Shown here: one piece after another, positions 18,129 to 27,500 of the stretch
Position numbering within the stretch: the stretch's first letter is position 1
Layout: each line of letters begins with the position of its first letter
Position numbers and translations under genes: made by a program
Assembly (NCBI RefSeq): GCF_039851975.1
Contig: NZ_CP156660.1
Span: 3,725,035-3,789,034 of the forward strand
Source: Desulfoscipio sp. XC116
Lineage (GTDB): Bacteria; Bacillota; Desulfotomaculia; Desulfotomaculales; Desulfallaceae
DNA: 64,000 nt
Reading direction: 5' to 3'
Notes under the pieces: generated by a model
What the model saw: only the letters and a program-made list of their open reading frames with translations
What the model was told of the DNA's origin: nothing
Databases searched by the model: none

Positions 18129-19106
18129 CTAAAAAATCTCCTTTATGGCCTCTATTAAACTATTTTCATTGGGCATATAAAAATCCTCCAAAGGTTTACT
18201 GAAAGGTACGGGTATATCCGGAGCGGTTACACGTTTCACCGGGGCCTTTAACGCATCAAAAGCTTTTTCCGCCGCCAGCGCGGCAATCTCACCGCCAAAG
18301 CCGCCGGTGCGAGTGGCCTCGTGCAGCACCACCAACCGGCCGGTTTTTCTCACCGACTCCAGTATAGCGGCTTCATCCAGGGGTACCAGAGTCCGCAAAT
18401 CAACTATCTCCACGCTGATACCCTCCTGCTCCAGCTGTCCCGCAGCTTTAAAAGCCGCACCGAGCATTTTGGACCAGGTAACCACCGTCACATCCCTGCC
18501 GGGTTTTTTAACATCCGCCACTCCGATGGGTACTGTGTAATCGCCCTCGGGCACAGGACCGGGGACAAAGTTCAATATCATATCTTCGATAAAAATAACC
18601 GGGTTTTCATCTCGGATGGCCGATTTCAGCAAACCTTTGGCATCGGCCGGTGTGCCGGGCATGACCACTTTAAGACCCGGCGTATGGGCCACCCAGGCTT
18701 CCAGGTTATGCGAATGCTGACAGCCGGCGCCAATGCCCGCCCCGGTTTTAACCCGCACCACCAGGGGAAACTTACTCTTCCCACCGGATAAATAACGAAG
18801 CTTGGCTGCATGATTGACTATTTGGTCCGCGGCAATGGTAAAAAACGGATTAAACATAATTTCCACTACCGGCAGAAGTCCCATAACAGACGCGCCCACA
18901 GCCAGACCGGCTATGGCCGCCTCGGATACCGGAGTGTCTTTGACCCTGCGGGGGCCGAATTCCTCCAGCAGCCCGTGGGTAGCCATGCGCGGATCGCTGT
19001 GAATACTTATACCTACACCTTCTCCGGCTATGAAGACCCGCTCATCGCGGTTCATTTCTTCGCGCAGGGCCTGGTTTATCGCTTGCCCCAGAGTGAGTTC
19101 CTGCAT
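18129..19106 (-). CDS. 2-oxoacid/acetoin dehydrogenase E1 component, beta subunit
   Basis: A 325-residue transketolase-like beta subunit (PdhB/AcoB family). It begins TLGQAINQALREEM and contains FIAGEGVG, the DTPVSEAAIAGLAVGAS stretch and the C-terminal domain with HEATRTGGFGGEI. With the alpha subunit it forms the thiamine diphosphate-dependent decarboxylase that passes an acyl group to a lipoyl E2. ATG 19106 with GGGGAGG upstream; 21 bases downstream of the alpha gene. No E2 or E3 gene adjoins, so the partner is encoded elsewhere or the pair works alone. Pyruvate, acetoin or branched-chain substrate cannot be decided from sequence. Confidence 0.93.
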   Translation of the reverse strand: MQELTLGQAINQALREEMNRDERVFIAGEGVGISIHSDPRMATHGLLEEFGPRRVKDTPVSEAAIAGLAVGASVMGLLPVVEIMFNPFFTIAADQIVNHAAKLRYLSGGKSKFPLVVRVKTGAGIGAGCQHSHNLEAWVAHTPGLKVVMPGTPADAKGLLKSAIRDENPVIFIEDMILNFVPGPVPEGDYTVPIGVADVKKPGRDVTVVTWSKMLGAAFKAAGQLEQEGISVEIVDLRTLVPLDEAAILESVRKTGRLVVLHEATRTGGFGGEIAALAAEKAFDALKAPVKRVTAPDIPVPFSKPLEDFYMPNENSLIEAIKEIF

Positions 19107-19127
19107 TTTTCATACCTCCCCAATGTA

Positions 19128-20084
19128 TTAAGCATAAACATCTTCCAGAGCTTCCGCCGGATCCGGCCACGGGCTGGCCTCGGCAAACTGCAGGGCTCGC
19201 TCTACAATTTGCTCTGTTTCACTTGCCAACTGCCGGTATTCTTGTTCTGTCAGCACTTCTTGTTGCATCAAGGAAGCCTTTAGTTTTTTAATGGGACACT
19301 GTTCTTTCCAACGAGCAATTTCATCCTGGGGCTGGTAAAGCTGCTCATCGCTGGTACCGTGACCGCCCCAGCGATAGGTTTTGCACTCAATTAAAACCGG
19401 CCCGGCGCCCGACAGGCAATCTTCCCGTGCCTTTTGCACAGCCTCATAAACCGCCAAGGCATCATTGCCGTCCACTATTTCCCCGCGCATGGCGTAAGCC
19501 CCCGCCCTGTCCACAATATCCTTAACCCTGGTATGTTCTTCCAATCGCTGGGCACCGGAATAGATATTGTTTTCACAAACGAAGATAACCGGCAGGTCCC
19601 ATAACGAGGCCATATTTAAAGCTTCATGGAAGCTGCCCTCATCCGAAGCGCCATTGCCGAAGAAGCAAACTGTGACATAATTTTCCCGCTGGTACTGCGC
19701 GGCAAAGGCTGTGCCCACGGCAATGGGTATTCCCCCGCCCACTACAGTAGTGGTGCACAAAGCGTTAACTTCCGGCGCGGCGATGTGCAAGGTACCGCTT
19801 TTGCCCTTGTTGTAACCGGTACGCCGCCCCATTATTTCCGCCATAATCAAATCCGGCTCGGCGCCTTTGGCCAGCAAATGGCCGTGACTGCGGTGATTGC
19901 TGATAATCACATCCTCCGGCAAAAGAGCGGCCCCCGCCCCTGCGGCCACAGCCTCCTGACCCGTGCAAACAATCATCATACCGCCGAGCTTTTGAGGATC
20001 TCGGCTTAAGTCAACCAATTTTTCTTCAAAACGCCTGATTAAAAGCATCATCCGCAGAAGTTTCTTTTGTTCGTTGTTATCCAT
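19128..20084 (-). CDS. 2-oxoacid/acetoin dehydrogenase E1 component, alpha subunit
   Basis: A protein of 318 residues with the thiamine diphosphate-binding motif FFGNGASDEGSFHEALNMASLWDLP..ENN (about 155-190) and the SNHRSHGHLLAKGAE segment typical of AcoA/PdhA. ATG 20084 is chosen: AAGGGAGGG lies seven bases upstream. The frame is open for 37 more codons, but that stretch looks like AT-rich leader. First gene of a two-gene operon closed by the terminator at 18.08 kb. Confidence 0.93.
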   Translation of the reverse strand: MDNNEQKKLLRMMLLIRRFEEKLVDLSRDPQKLGGMMIVCTGQEAVAAGAGAALLPEDVIISNHRSHGHLLAKGAEPDLIMAEIMGRRTGYNKGKSGTLHIAAPEVNALCTTTVVGGGIPIAVGTAFAAQYQRENYVTVCFFGNGASDEGSFHEALNMASLWDLPVIFVCENNIYSGAQRLEEHTRVKDIVDRAGAYAMRGEIVDGNDALAVYEAVQKAREDCLSGAGPVLIECKTYRWGGHGTSDEQLYQPQDEIARWKEQCPIKKLKASLMQQEVLTEQEYRQLASETEQIVERALQFAEASPWPDPAEALEDVYA

Positions 20085-20240
20085 AGCAATCCCTCCCTTA
20101 TCTTTACACACCGCCTTGTTTTCCGAAAAGAAATAGCTAACTTGCCCAAAAATAATTGTTATGACAATAATATAATTTAGATAAATACTTGTCAATATGA
20201 TATCATCCGTATCCTTTCCGGACCCAATGAAAAAGTTAGT

Positions 20241-20346
20241 TTCAGTTAAAGCTGAACATCGGGACTTCAGATGGAAATTCTACCCCACCTGAAGTAAAAT
20301 AGGAACTCCCACTTATGGAAGCGGGAGTCCTGGAAATTTGATAAAA
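20241..20346 (+). repeat. dispersed repeat R1, copy 1 (omega-RNA/IS605-end-like)
   Basis: Contains TTCAGTTAAAGCTGAA (palindrome), a hairpin CTTCAGATGG...CCCCACCTGAAG, a second hairpin ACTCCCACTTATGGAAGCGGGAGT and the conserved end TTTGATAAAA. Aligns along its length with the reverse strands of 46395-46515 and 49761-49878. Three successive hairpins ending in a TTGAT-like motif resemble the right end, and guide-RNA scaffold, of IS200/IS605 TnpB elements, but no tnpA or tnpB is present. Confidence 0.75.
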
Positions 20347-20369
20347 CGGCTTAAGCGGCAAATGTCCTC

Positions 20370-20909
20370 TTACCTTTCGATACCGTCCCTGGCAGGTACC
20401 CCCTTTTCGTAGTAGTGCTTGATCTCCTTCATTTCCGTCACCAGGTCCGCCGCTTCGATAACCTCACGCGGAGCGTATCGGCCGGTAAATATTACTTCCA
20501 CGTTATCGAGCTTTGTTCTGATGATTTCCAGCATTTCTTCCGTTGTGATCAGATGAAAGTAATGAGCAGTATTGATCTCGTCAAATATAATTATATCGTA
20601 TCGCCCGGAATTCATAGCCTGCCTGGCTTTTTCCAAACCTATCCCGGCCATTTTCACGTCTTCCTCCAGAGGAGGGTTCTGCACATGGATAAAAGTGTCT
20701 TTGCCGTACTGCTCAATGGTTATATAAGGTTTACACATTTCGGCCGATTTTAGTTCTGCGTAGTGCTGTCCCTTCATAAACTGGCCTATATAAGTTTTGA
20801 GCCCCCGACCCATGGCCCGAAAGGCCAGTCCCAAGGAAGCCGTGGTTTTGCCTTTGCAGTTTCCGGTATAGACCTGCACATACCCCTTTTGTAAGACAGA
20901 TGATCCCAA
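20370..20909 (-). CDS. cobO: corrinoid adenosyltransferase (CobA/BtuR/CobO type)
   Basis: A 179-residue P-loop ATP:corrinoid adenosyltransferase that attaches the 5'-deoxyadenosyl group to cobalt, giving adenosyl-cobamides. The P-loop YTGNCKGKTTASLGLAFRA is at residues 14-32, and the Walker B-like IIFDEINTA at about 108. TTG 20909 is the start, with GGGAGG seven bases upstream. It stands alone between the E1 operon and an Rpn nuclease gene. No cobalamin riboswitch is visible in front of it, but its role fits the corrinoid loci at 22-33 and 45-64 kb. Confidence 0.93.
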   Translation of the reverse strand: MGSSVLQKGYVQVYTGNCKGKTTASLGLAFRAMGRGLKTYIGQFMKGQHYAELKSAEMCKPYITIEQYGKDTFIHVQNPPLEEDVKMAGIGLEKARQAMNSGRYDIIIFDEINTAHYFHLITTEEMLEIIRTKLDNVEVIFTGRYAPREVIEAADLVTEMKEIKHYYEKGVPARDGIER

Positions 20910-20960
20910 TGAAAAACCTCCCTGCTTTTACTCCGAATCCTTGACCTTACTTAAGTTACT

Positions 20961-21017
20961 TAGCCGGCAGAATTGACCGGATTATATATGCCCATGTATA
21001 GGCTTCTTCTCTGCCGG
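20961..21017. other. hairpin in the cobO leader
   Basis: GCCGGCAGA pairs with TCTGCCGGC, enclosing an inner TATATGCC/ATGTATA-like pairing. It lies between the Rpn nuclease stop and cobO. There is no T run on the minus side, so it is not a standard terminator. It could be a leader structure or a palindromic repeat. Confidence 0.35.
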
Positions 21018-21098
21018 CGAATAAGTCCGCTGTTTTCTAATCTCCCGCAGATGCGCCGGACCACCTCATGTTTACTCTCGGAAAGCAACCCCCCCGGT

Positions 21099-21956
21099 CT
21101 AGTTCAGCTCTTTCCCAAGCTTCTTGATGGTTTTCATATCCAAGCCGGTAATTTCCGCCACCACTTCTTCCGGCAGCCCCTTCTTTAACGCGGCCCGGGC
21201 GGTTTCCAGCGCTTTTTTGGCTTCGCCTTCTTCTCTACCTTCTTCTTTGCCTTCTTTTCTACCTTCTTCCCTGATCCACTGTTCTATCTGGGTCATTTTC
21301 AACACCTCCAGAAGACGTCTTTTGTATGCTTCCGATAAATGTTTGTCAGTGATTACTATTATGCCGGACATGGCAAAAACTTTTTGCTTTTCGTCTTTCA
21401 GCCGCCGAGCCAATTCCAGGGTTTGAACCGCCTGATCTTCTATTTTTAACCTGCTTTTCATCAGGGGCAGAAATATCAGTTTCAGCAGTTCTTCGTCATC
21501 CAGCAGCGCTTCGGCGGTTATCCTTTGCCGCAGTGTTTGGTATTCCGCGTCGCCATCGTAGTCTTTCATGTATATGTTGGTTACCCGGTAGAGTATGGAG
21601 CCGCAGTCCAGGGTTTCGGGGGCCTGCTGTATGTCGCCCGAATAGATGACGGCGGTTCTGATAGTTCGTTCCTGCTTTTCCCGGCTGGTCAGCCTGGCAT
21701 CATACAACAGGAAGCGCCTGATGTCTTCTTTGCTCACGGTGGTCTGGAATTCCAGGTGCAGCAGTGTTTGGTCCGCCAGCAGAAAGATGGTGTCGGTCCT
21801 GGTTTCCCTGGCTTCTATGGCGGGCAGCGCGGTGGGTGAAAGTCCTACTATCCTGGCTGTGTTGAGGCCAAAGAAGGTCAGGGTTTTGTCTTTGAGGCTT
21901 TCAGCCATGCATTTCATTAGCATGTCGTTGCTGTTGCGGGTTATTGCGGTGTCCAT
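21099..21956 (-). CDS. Rpn-family PD-(D/E)XK nuclease / transposase-like protein
   Basis: A 285-residue member of the recombination-promoting nuclease (Rpn, 'transposase_31'-like) group. The N-terminal half has the restriction-enzyme-like core TDTIFLLADQTLLHLEFQT (Asp then Glu-x-Gln, near 55-73). The C-terminus is a low-complexity charged helix (GRKEGKEEGREEGE) followed by a short DUF-like tail, as usual in this family. ATG 21956 with AGGTGAG upstream. Its upstream region shares a 44-bp repeat with 44.2 kb. These genes are often mobile and multicopy; the biological role is not settled. Confidence 0.8.
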   Translation of the reverse strand: MDTAITRNSNDMLMKCMAESLKDKTLTFFGLNTARIVGLSPTALPAIEARETRTDTIFLLADQTLLHLEFQTTVSKEDIRRFLLYDARLTSREKQERTIRTAVIYSGDIQQAPETLDCGSILYRVTNIYMKDYDGDAEYQTLRQRITAEALLDDEELLKLIFLPLMKSRLKIEDQAVQTLELARRLKDEKQKVFAMSGIIVITDKHLSEAYKRRLLEVLKMTQIEQWIREEGRKEGKEEGREEGEAKKALETARAALKKGLPEEVVAEITGLDMKTIKKLGKELN

Positions 21957-21981
21957 TTTTTCTCACCTGTTTTAATGTAAT

Positions 21982-22025
21982 TATAGCTTATCCGGCGAAA
22001 GTTGAGAATAGCGAAATGTTTGCCG
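21982..22025. repeat. dispersed repeat R4, copy 1
   Basis: TATAGCTTA, then AGTTGAGAATAGCGAAATG and TTTGCCG are shared with 44186-44229 in the same orientation, with a few mismatches. It lies just upstream of the Rpn nuclease gene. The rest of the gap to 22303 holds nothing I can identify. Confidence 0.75.
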
Positions 22026-22303
22026 GACCGGCTGTGGATCTGCGTCTTGCCGATGAATTTATTCCAAGCCAGAAAAGGGTAACTTTTCCCGCATAGCGTC
22101 TGTATTATAACTGGAAGTACAGAACAGGGAGATCTCTTCATTTTTTATTACCATCTATTGTCTGTTGTACACCTGAAACACCGGGCACCCCCATGGTACC
22201 AACCGGTTCCGTTGTCGTTCCGTGGCTATCCGGCAATGCAATAGTTCCTCCGACTTGTCAACGACTAAGGTTACTGCAAATGTAAATAAGAAGTGGTATT
22301 CCT

Positions 22304-24508
22304 CTATTTCGTTGGAGAATCACCGTTCACTGCGATATAATAGATTAACGGCTCTTTGTCTCCATCCTGTACGATCAAACGAATAAGACCCTTGTCGGGC
22401 GCGACTGCAAAGTCGCGGGAAGCCGCGCGCAAATTGTTGATATAGACATTCGCTGCCGCGTCCGCCTCCACCGTCACATTGAACGCCCCTTTTACGTCAG
22501 CGGTGTATACGTAAACGCCATCCTCCAGCGGCAGAGCCGCGCCGGCCACCAATATCCTTGCAGGCGGTGCGCTTACGCCCACCTCGGTATCGCCCGCAGT
22601 CGCACGGGCCACCACATTCACTTCGGTGGACTTCTCCCCGATACCGCCCAGGCTGAGGGTCAGGGAAGCAGTCTGTACCTTGATATAGTGAATTTCATCA
22701 AGTTCCACCGGCATACCGGTTTCATCCACCGCCCAGTCAAGATCGAAGCAGTCCCCAGCCCCCTCGTAAATTTCTTTCAAATCGGCAGGTGCGATCAGCC
22801 CCTCTTTCTGCTTTGTAACGAAGAGATAGGGATTTTTCGCCCTGCAATCCACAGTAAGGATTTCACCCGTACCCCATGCCGTTTGACTGTTTGTATGCAC
22901 ATCCGCGTAACCGAAAGCGGGAAATCCGGCATGACCGCCGCTGCCGAAGGGGATCTGCACACCGGACACTGTGATGTTCTTTTCGCTATCCCCCGGCCAA
23001 CCGTACAGGGGATAGTTTTTCGGACTGGGGTACATGCCGCCCAGGACCTTGCCGTCGATTACGTGGCTTCCGTCTTCCCCTCTGGTATAGGTTACCGGAT
23101 GATCCCATTTAACACCGTCCTCATAATGCTCGGAGCCGGCCAGCGTATACCAGGTTTTACCGTCCTCCGAAATCAGAACATTCCCCGGCTCGGAAAAGCC
23201 CGCGCCGCCGTTGGAGTTGCCGTACACGATAAAGTCGATCCCATAGGAATTGGCGGGATCGTTCCGGATTGCCTCCTCATAATAATAATTGATATAACCG
23301 CCGAAGTTACCCAGACTGATAGGCGACCACCAGGCGCCCAGCCCGATCAGCGATTTCTCCGGATAGAGGCCGTAAACACCGGTCACCGGGTTGCCGCCGT
23401 CGCTGTACTGGGACCCGACGCACAAATAGTCCACCACCGCATCCGGCGAATCCACCAGCCGCCGCGCGCCGGTGAAGGCAATCGTCTGCTTGTTGCCGCG
23501 TTCATCCTCCAAAACCAGATAACGGGTCACGGTGACTTCATCGCCGAAATCTGCATCTCCAACAGTGAAACTATAAACACCGTTTTTTTTCGCAAGCGCA
23601 CCGCCGATGATATTGGAATCAGCATCTTTTAGATAAACTTTGGACGTGACACGGCTTGCGCTAAAGCTGATCACAGCTTCATCGGCATCTTTATCCATAA
23701 CAAACTGCTGGTAAAGATCTTTAACCGCAAAAGGTGTATAAAAGACGGCACCGCTGGCGGAGAGTGTTTCCAGTACAGGCAGATCCAACTGCCAGCAAAT
23801 GGTCAGAGTCCGCGAACCGCCGCCTTCCTCGTCTTCTCCGGCAATCGATACCCCGCTGTACGCCCCGGTTTCATATTTCGCGTAATTCAACTCCGGCTTC
23901 ATCTTGCTAAGAATAAAAAGCATGTTCAGTCCTTTCCTGGACAGACCGCTATTTTCATCCTCCACCGGCCTTGTGCCCTTGAAGGTCAGCGTATATTCAC
24001 CGCTGTTTCCGGCATCCGGCTCAATTTTTACACCCGACATTGAATTAGTTACCCGGTCGGCAGGATCCAGCCGGAGCCGGATACTGTCCGCGCCCTCCGG
24101 CACAAGCAGCCATTTTTTAAAGCCTTTCCCCTGCGCCGACAGCGGTGTGCCGTCTTCCAGCGCAAGCGTAAAGGAAGGTGCCACGTTTAACACTCTGCGT
24201 ACCGTTGCAAGCCCTTCCGCCGATGTCGCGTAGATATCCGTCCCGCCGGGAGCCACCGCCTCCAGGATAGCCTCCCGGCCGCCGTTGCCACTGACGATTT
24301 TGGCAACGGATTGATCTTCGATTGTCCAGACACAATCCACAGCTTCACCGTCCAGCGTGGCGGTCAAGCGGGTTGTTTCACCCACCAGCAAATCTGTCCC
24401 GCTGTCCGCATGAAAGTTTAGAGTTTTATCCGATTCGGCCCGGGACTGAACGGCCGGCATGGCTGCCAGTAAAAACAGCGAAAGAAGAAACGCAAGGACT
24501 TTTTTCAT
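22304..24508 (-). CDS. exported Ig-like cell-surface protein in a cobalamin-controlled operon
   Basis: A 734-residue protein. A signal peptide (MKKVLAFLLSLFLLAAMPAVQSRA) is followed by a BIG2-like Ig domain (about 30-110, GETTRLTATLDG). A middle domain carries IDFIVYGNSNGGAGFSEPG and NVLISEDGKTWYTLAGSE (about 425-460) and then DCFDLDWAVDETGMPVEL, a pattern common in proteins labelled 'cell surface protein'. The C-terminus resembles a cadherin-like beta-sandwich. There is no membrane anchor at the C-terminus. ATG 24508 with GGAGG upstream. It lies 77 bases after the giant GLUG gene, so it should be under the same cobalamin riboswitch. Function unknown; I infer corrinoid binding or capture from regulation only. 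Confidence 0.85.
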   Translation of the reverse strand: MKKVLAFLLSLFLLAAMPAVQSRAESDKTLNFHADSGTDLLVGETTRLTATLDGEAVDCVWTIEDQSVAKIVSGNGGREAILEAVAPGGTDIYATSAEGLATVRRVLNVAPSFTLALEDGTPLSAQGKGFKKWLLVPEGADSIRLRLDPADRVTNSMSGVKIEPDAGNSGEYTLTFKGTRPVEDENSGLSRKGLNMLFILSKMKPELNYAKYETGAYSGVSIAGEDEEGGGSRTLTICWQLDLPVLETLSASGAVFYTPFAVKDLYQQFVMDKDADEAVISFSASRVTSKVYLKDADSNIIGGALAKKNGVYSFTVGDADFGDEVTVTRYLVLEDERGNKQTIAFTGARRLVDSPDAVVDYLCVGSQYSDGGNPVTGVYGLYPEKSLIGLGAWWSPISLGNFGGYINYYYEEAIRNDPANSYGIDFIVYGNSNGGAGFSEPGNVLISEDGKTWYTLAGSEHYEDGVKWDHPVTYTRGEDGSHVIDGKVLGGMYPSPKNYPLYGWPGDSEKNITVSGVQIPFGSGGHAGFPAFGYADVHTNSQTAWGTGEILTVDCRAKNPYLFVTKQKEGLIAPADLKEIYEGAGDCFDLDWAVDETGMPVELDEIHYIKVQTASLTLSLGGIGEKSTEVNVVARATAGDTEVGVSAPPARILVAGAALPLEDGVYVYTADVKGAFNVTVEADAAANVYINNLRAASRDFAVAPDKGLIRLIVQDGDKEPLIYYIAVNGDSPTK

Positions 24509-24585
24509 ATTTTCGCCTCCTTGATTTCTGATCAGACGATGCCGGCCGCACTTTTACGAGCGCACCCGGCACCGCCGAACAAAGT

Positions 24586-27500
24586 TTACTTGCCTATTGT
24601 GGTTCTCCTATATCTGCCGACAGCGCCGGCGCCGGCAATCCCCAAAATCAACAACGACAACACAGCTGTAAGCAGCCGATTTTGCCGGACGGCATTTTTC
24701 ACTATTTCAAAAACCGTCAAATTGGCCGTATTCTCAGGCTCATCTTCCTGCTCGTCTTCCTCGGACTCACCGATAGCGCCTCCGCCGCCCTCGGCCGATA
24801 CATCCGGCTCATCACTTACAATATCATCAACCGAAGCACCGCCCTTGATTTCGTCAGCTTCCGCCAGAGGAGCCAACACATCGGCGCTGTCGGCGCTATC
24901 CGGTTCCATACTGCTGTCCGACAACTCGTAGGGACTGTCCGCGGTGGTTGCCTCCCCGCGGCCGCTATCGCCGCCGCCTTCGCCCATCTCGTCGCCAATG
25001 CCTTCGCCGATGCTCTCGCCATCGCCTTTGCCAAGGCCATCACCATCGCCGATCCCTTCGCCGTCGCCTTTACCGTCGCCATTGCCTTCACCGCCGGTGT
25101 TTTCTTCGTCTTCATTGTTTTCTTCGTCATCGTCAGGGGCGGGTTCTTCCTCCTCCGGCGGTTCTTCTTCCTCAATTTCCTTCAAAGAAACGGTTGCGGT
25201 CACAACCGCATCACCGGCCAAAGTGAAGACCATTGATGAGGTGATATCCTCTGTCTCCCCCTTCTGGGTCACGGTCAGGCTGTCCAGCTTATATTCATAC
25301 GTTGTCCCGGATTCTCCGGAGCTGTTCTCATACTCGTTTATCTCAACATTCACATTTACCCTACTGTCAATGGGAGCGTAAGCCAAAGGTTGGCCGTTGA
25401 GGAATACGGAACCGCCGCCGCTCTCACCCGTTATTTCCGACCGCACCTGATAATAGGACGGAGTGCCCAGAATGGGATAGCCTTCTTCCACACCCTGAGT
25501 CCAGATTTCCCGGTGCGAATCCACACCGCCATCCAGCAGGTAAGCCGCCTCGCCGCCGGGAAAAGCGCCGCCGTCCAGTTTAGTCGCCCCATTTTCGTCA
25601 TAAGGGTCGGTGGTGACGTATTTTTTACCCGCCGGCGCTTCCTCCCGCGATTCTTCCTCCGCGCTCTCCTTGAAACCGTAATAGCAGTCGGTCACACTTA
25701 TGCCGGAATCGAAGACGCCGCTGATAGCGCCCGCGTCGGTCATACCTTCGGGAACTGCGATAAAATTGCCGTACCAGTAGGAATTTGCCAGTGTCACAGA
25801 GACAGAGCGTCCCATCAGACCGCCCACACCCAAGCTGCTTTCATCCTTGCCGTCGGCCATCACACTGCCGATGCTGTAGCAGTTTTCAATTAAGTTCCCG
25901 CCATTCCCGCCATTAGCAGCAATACCGCCGGCTGTGCTTCCAGTGGTGTAAATGTTCCCCATGTTGGCGCATCTTCGAATCGTTACCCTACCCGCAGAGT
26001 TCACCTGAGCGATGATACCGCCTACATACATAGAGCCATCCGGGTGAGTACCGTGAATATCCGCACCGTTAACACAATCCTCAATGAGCCCGCAGGAATA
26101 TACACAAATACCCGCAACACCGAAACCTCCGTTTGAACTTGTTGCGCCTGATCCTGTGACAGTGACTCCCGGTTCCAACTCACAGTCTCTAATTACGGAT
26201 TCGGAAGAATCGTATCTGGCAAGAGCCAGGATACCGGCCACGTTTGCTCCTCCGCTGATAACGCTGCCCTCTTTGATAGTGCACCTTTCAAAAATACCAT
26301 TGAAGCTTTCATATGCAATACCCGCATTGCAGTTGTACAGCTTTGCAGAGATCTCACAGTCTCGGATGATGCCTTTATTCGTGTATACAAGGCCGGCAGA
26401 GATATTCGCAACCGATTCTCCTTCAATTTTCAGATTTTCCACCACGCCGCCCGCCTCTATTGTTCCGAACAATGCATGCATCTGTCTGTTATTGAGGGTG
26501 ATAGTGTGTCCACCGCCGTTAAAAATCCCGGCAAAGACCGTATCCTCCGAGCCGGGCAGTTCCTTGCCAATTGAAGTCCAGTCGGCGGGCAGACTGATGT
26601 TATCCGTCAGGGTGAAAAGAACACCTGTATAGTCAACACCCTGGTTGATATTATCCCGCAGTTCCTCAAGCGACGCCAGATCGGCAATTTCCAGTTCAGT
26701 ACCCTGTTCATAACCCGTAACTGGCTCTTTAGCCCAGTTTGCGGTTAAGGTCATACTTTCCGTAACGGAATCCGCAAAATTCCAAGCCGTATTATCTTTA
26801 GTCAGCCAGCCGGACAGTTTGTAGGTGTGTAAGCCGGCAGCTGTTTTTTCAGCAGCCGGCGCGGTCACTTTTTCGCCACTGTCAACGATTACCGCCAGCA
26901 CAGCGGCCGTATCATCTCCTATCGTGACGGCGCCCCCGGCGGCGTCAAAGATTACCACGCAGGTGCCTTCCACGGCCCAACCAGCGTAAAGGGTTATATC
27001 ATCGCTCACCGGCTGAGCAAAGTCATAAAGCAGTAGACAATCCTCATCGGAATACCAGCCCCGAAAGTCATAACCGTCTCGGGCAGGCTGCTCGCCAGGC
27101 TGCATTACCGCTTCGCCCGCATTAACGACGACCTCCATCCGGTTTTCTCCACCGGCAAACCCGCCTTCCCCCGCGTCAAAGGCAACTGTGTATCTGTCAG
27201 TTAAATACCAGCCGGCATAAAGAGTCAAATCCTCTTTTACTGTTGCTGTGAAGTTATATGGAACAGTACAGCCTTCATCAACGTACCAGCCGGCAAAGTC
27301 AGCCTTGACCAACGCACCGTCTTCATAAACCGGCTTTTCATCCGGCTCCGCAGCCCGTTTGCCGACCTGTACCTGTTGGGATCTTAAGGCGGACCCGTCC
27401 GGCCATTCGCCGCCCTTGGCGTCAAAGACAACGGTAAAGATTTCGTCTAAATCGGCTGGAACCTCGGCAAAGGCGGCAGTAAGCGCTACATCATTGTTTT

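Noticed and set aside
21941-22141. 66-codon minus-strand frame upstream of the Rpn gene
   Set aside because: It overlaps the R4 repeat and the Rpn start and has no independent support.
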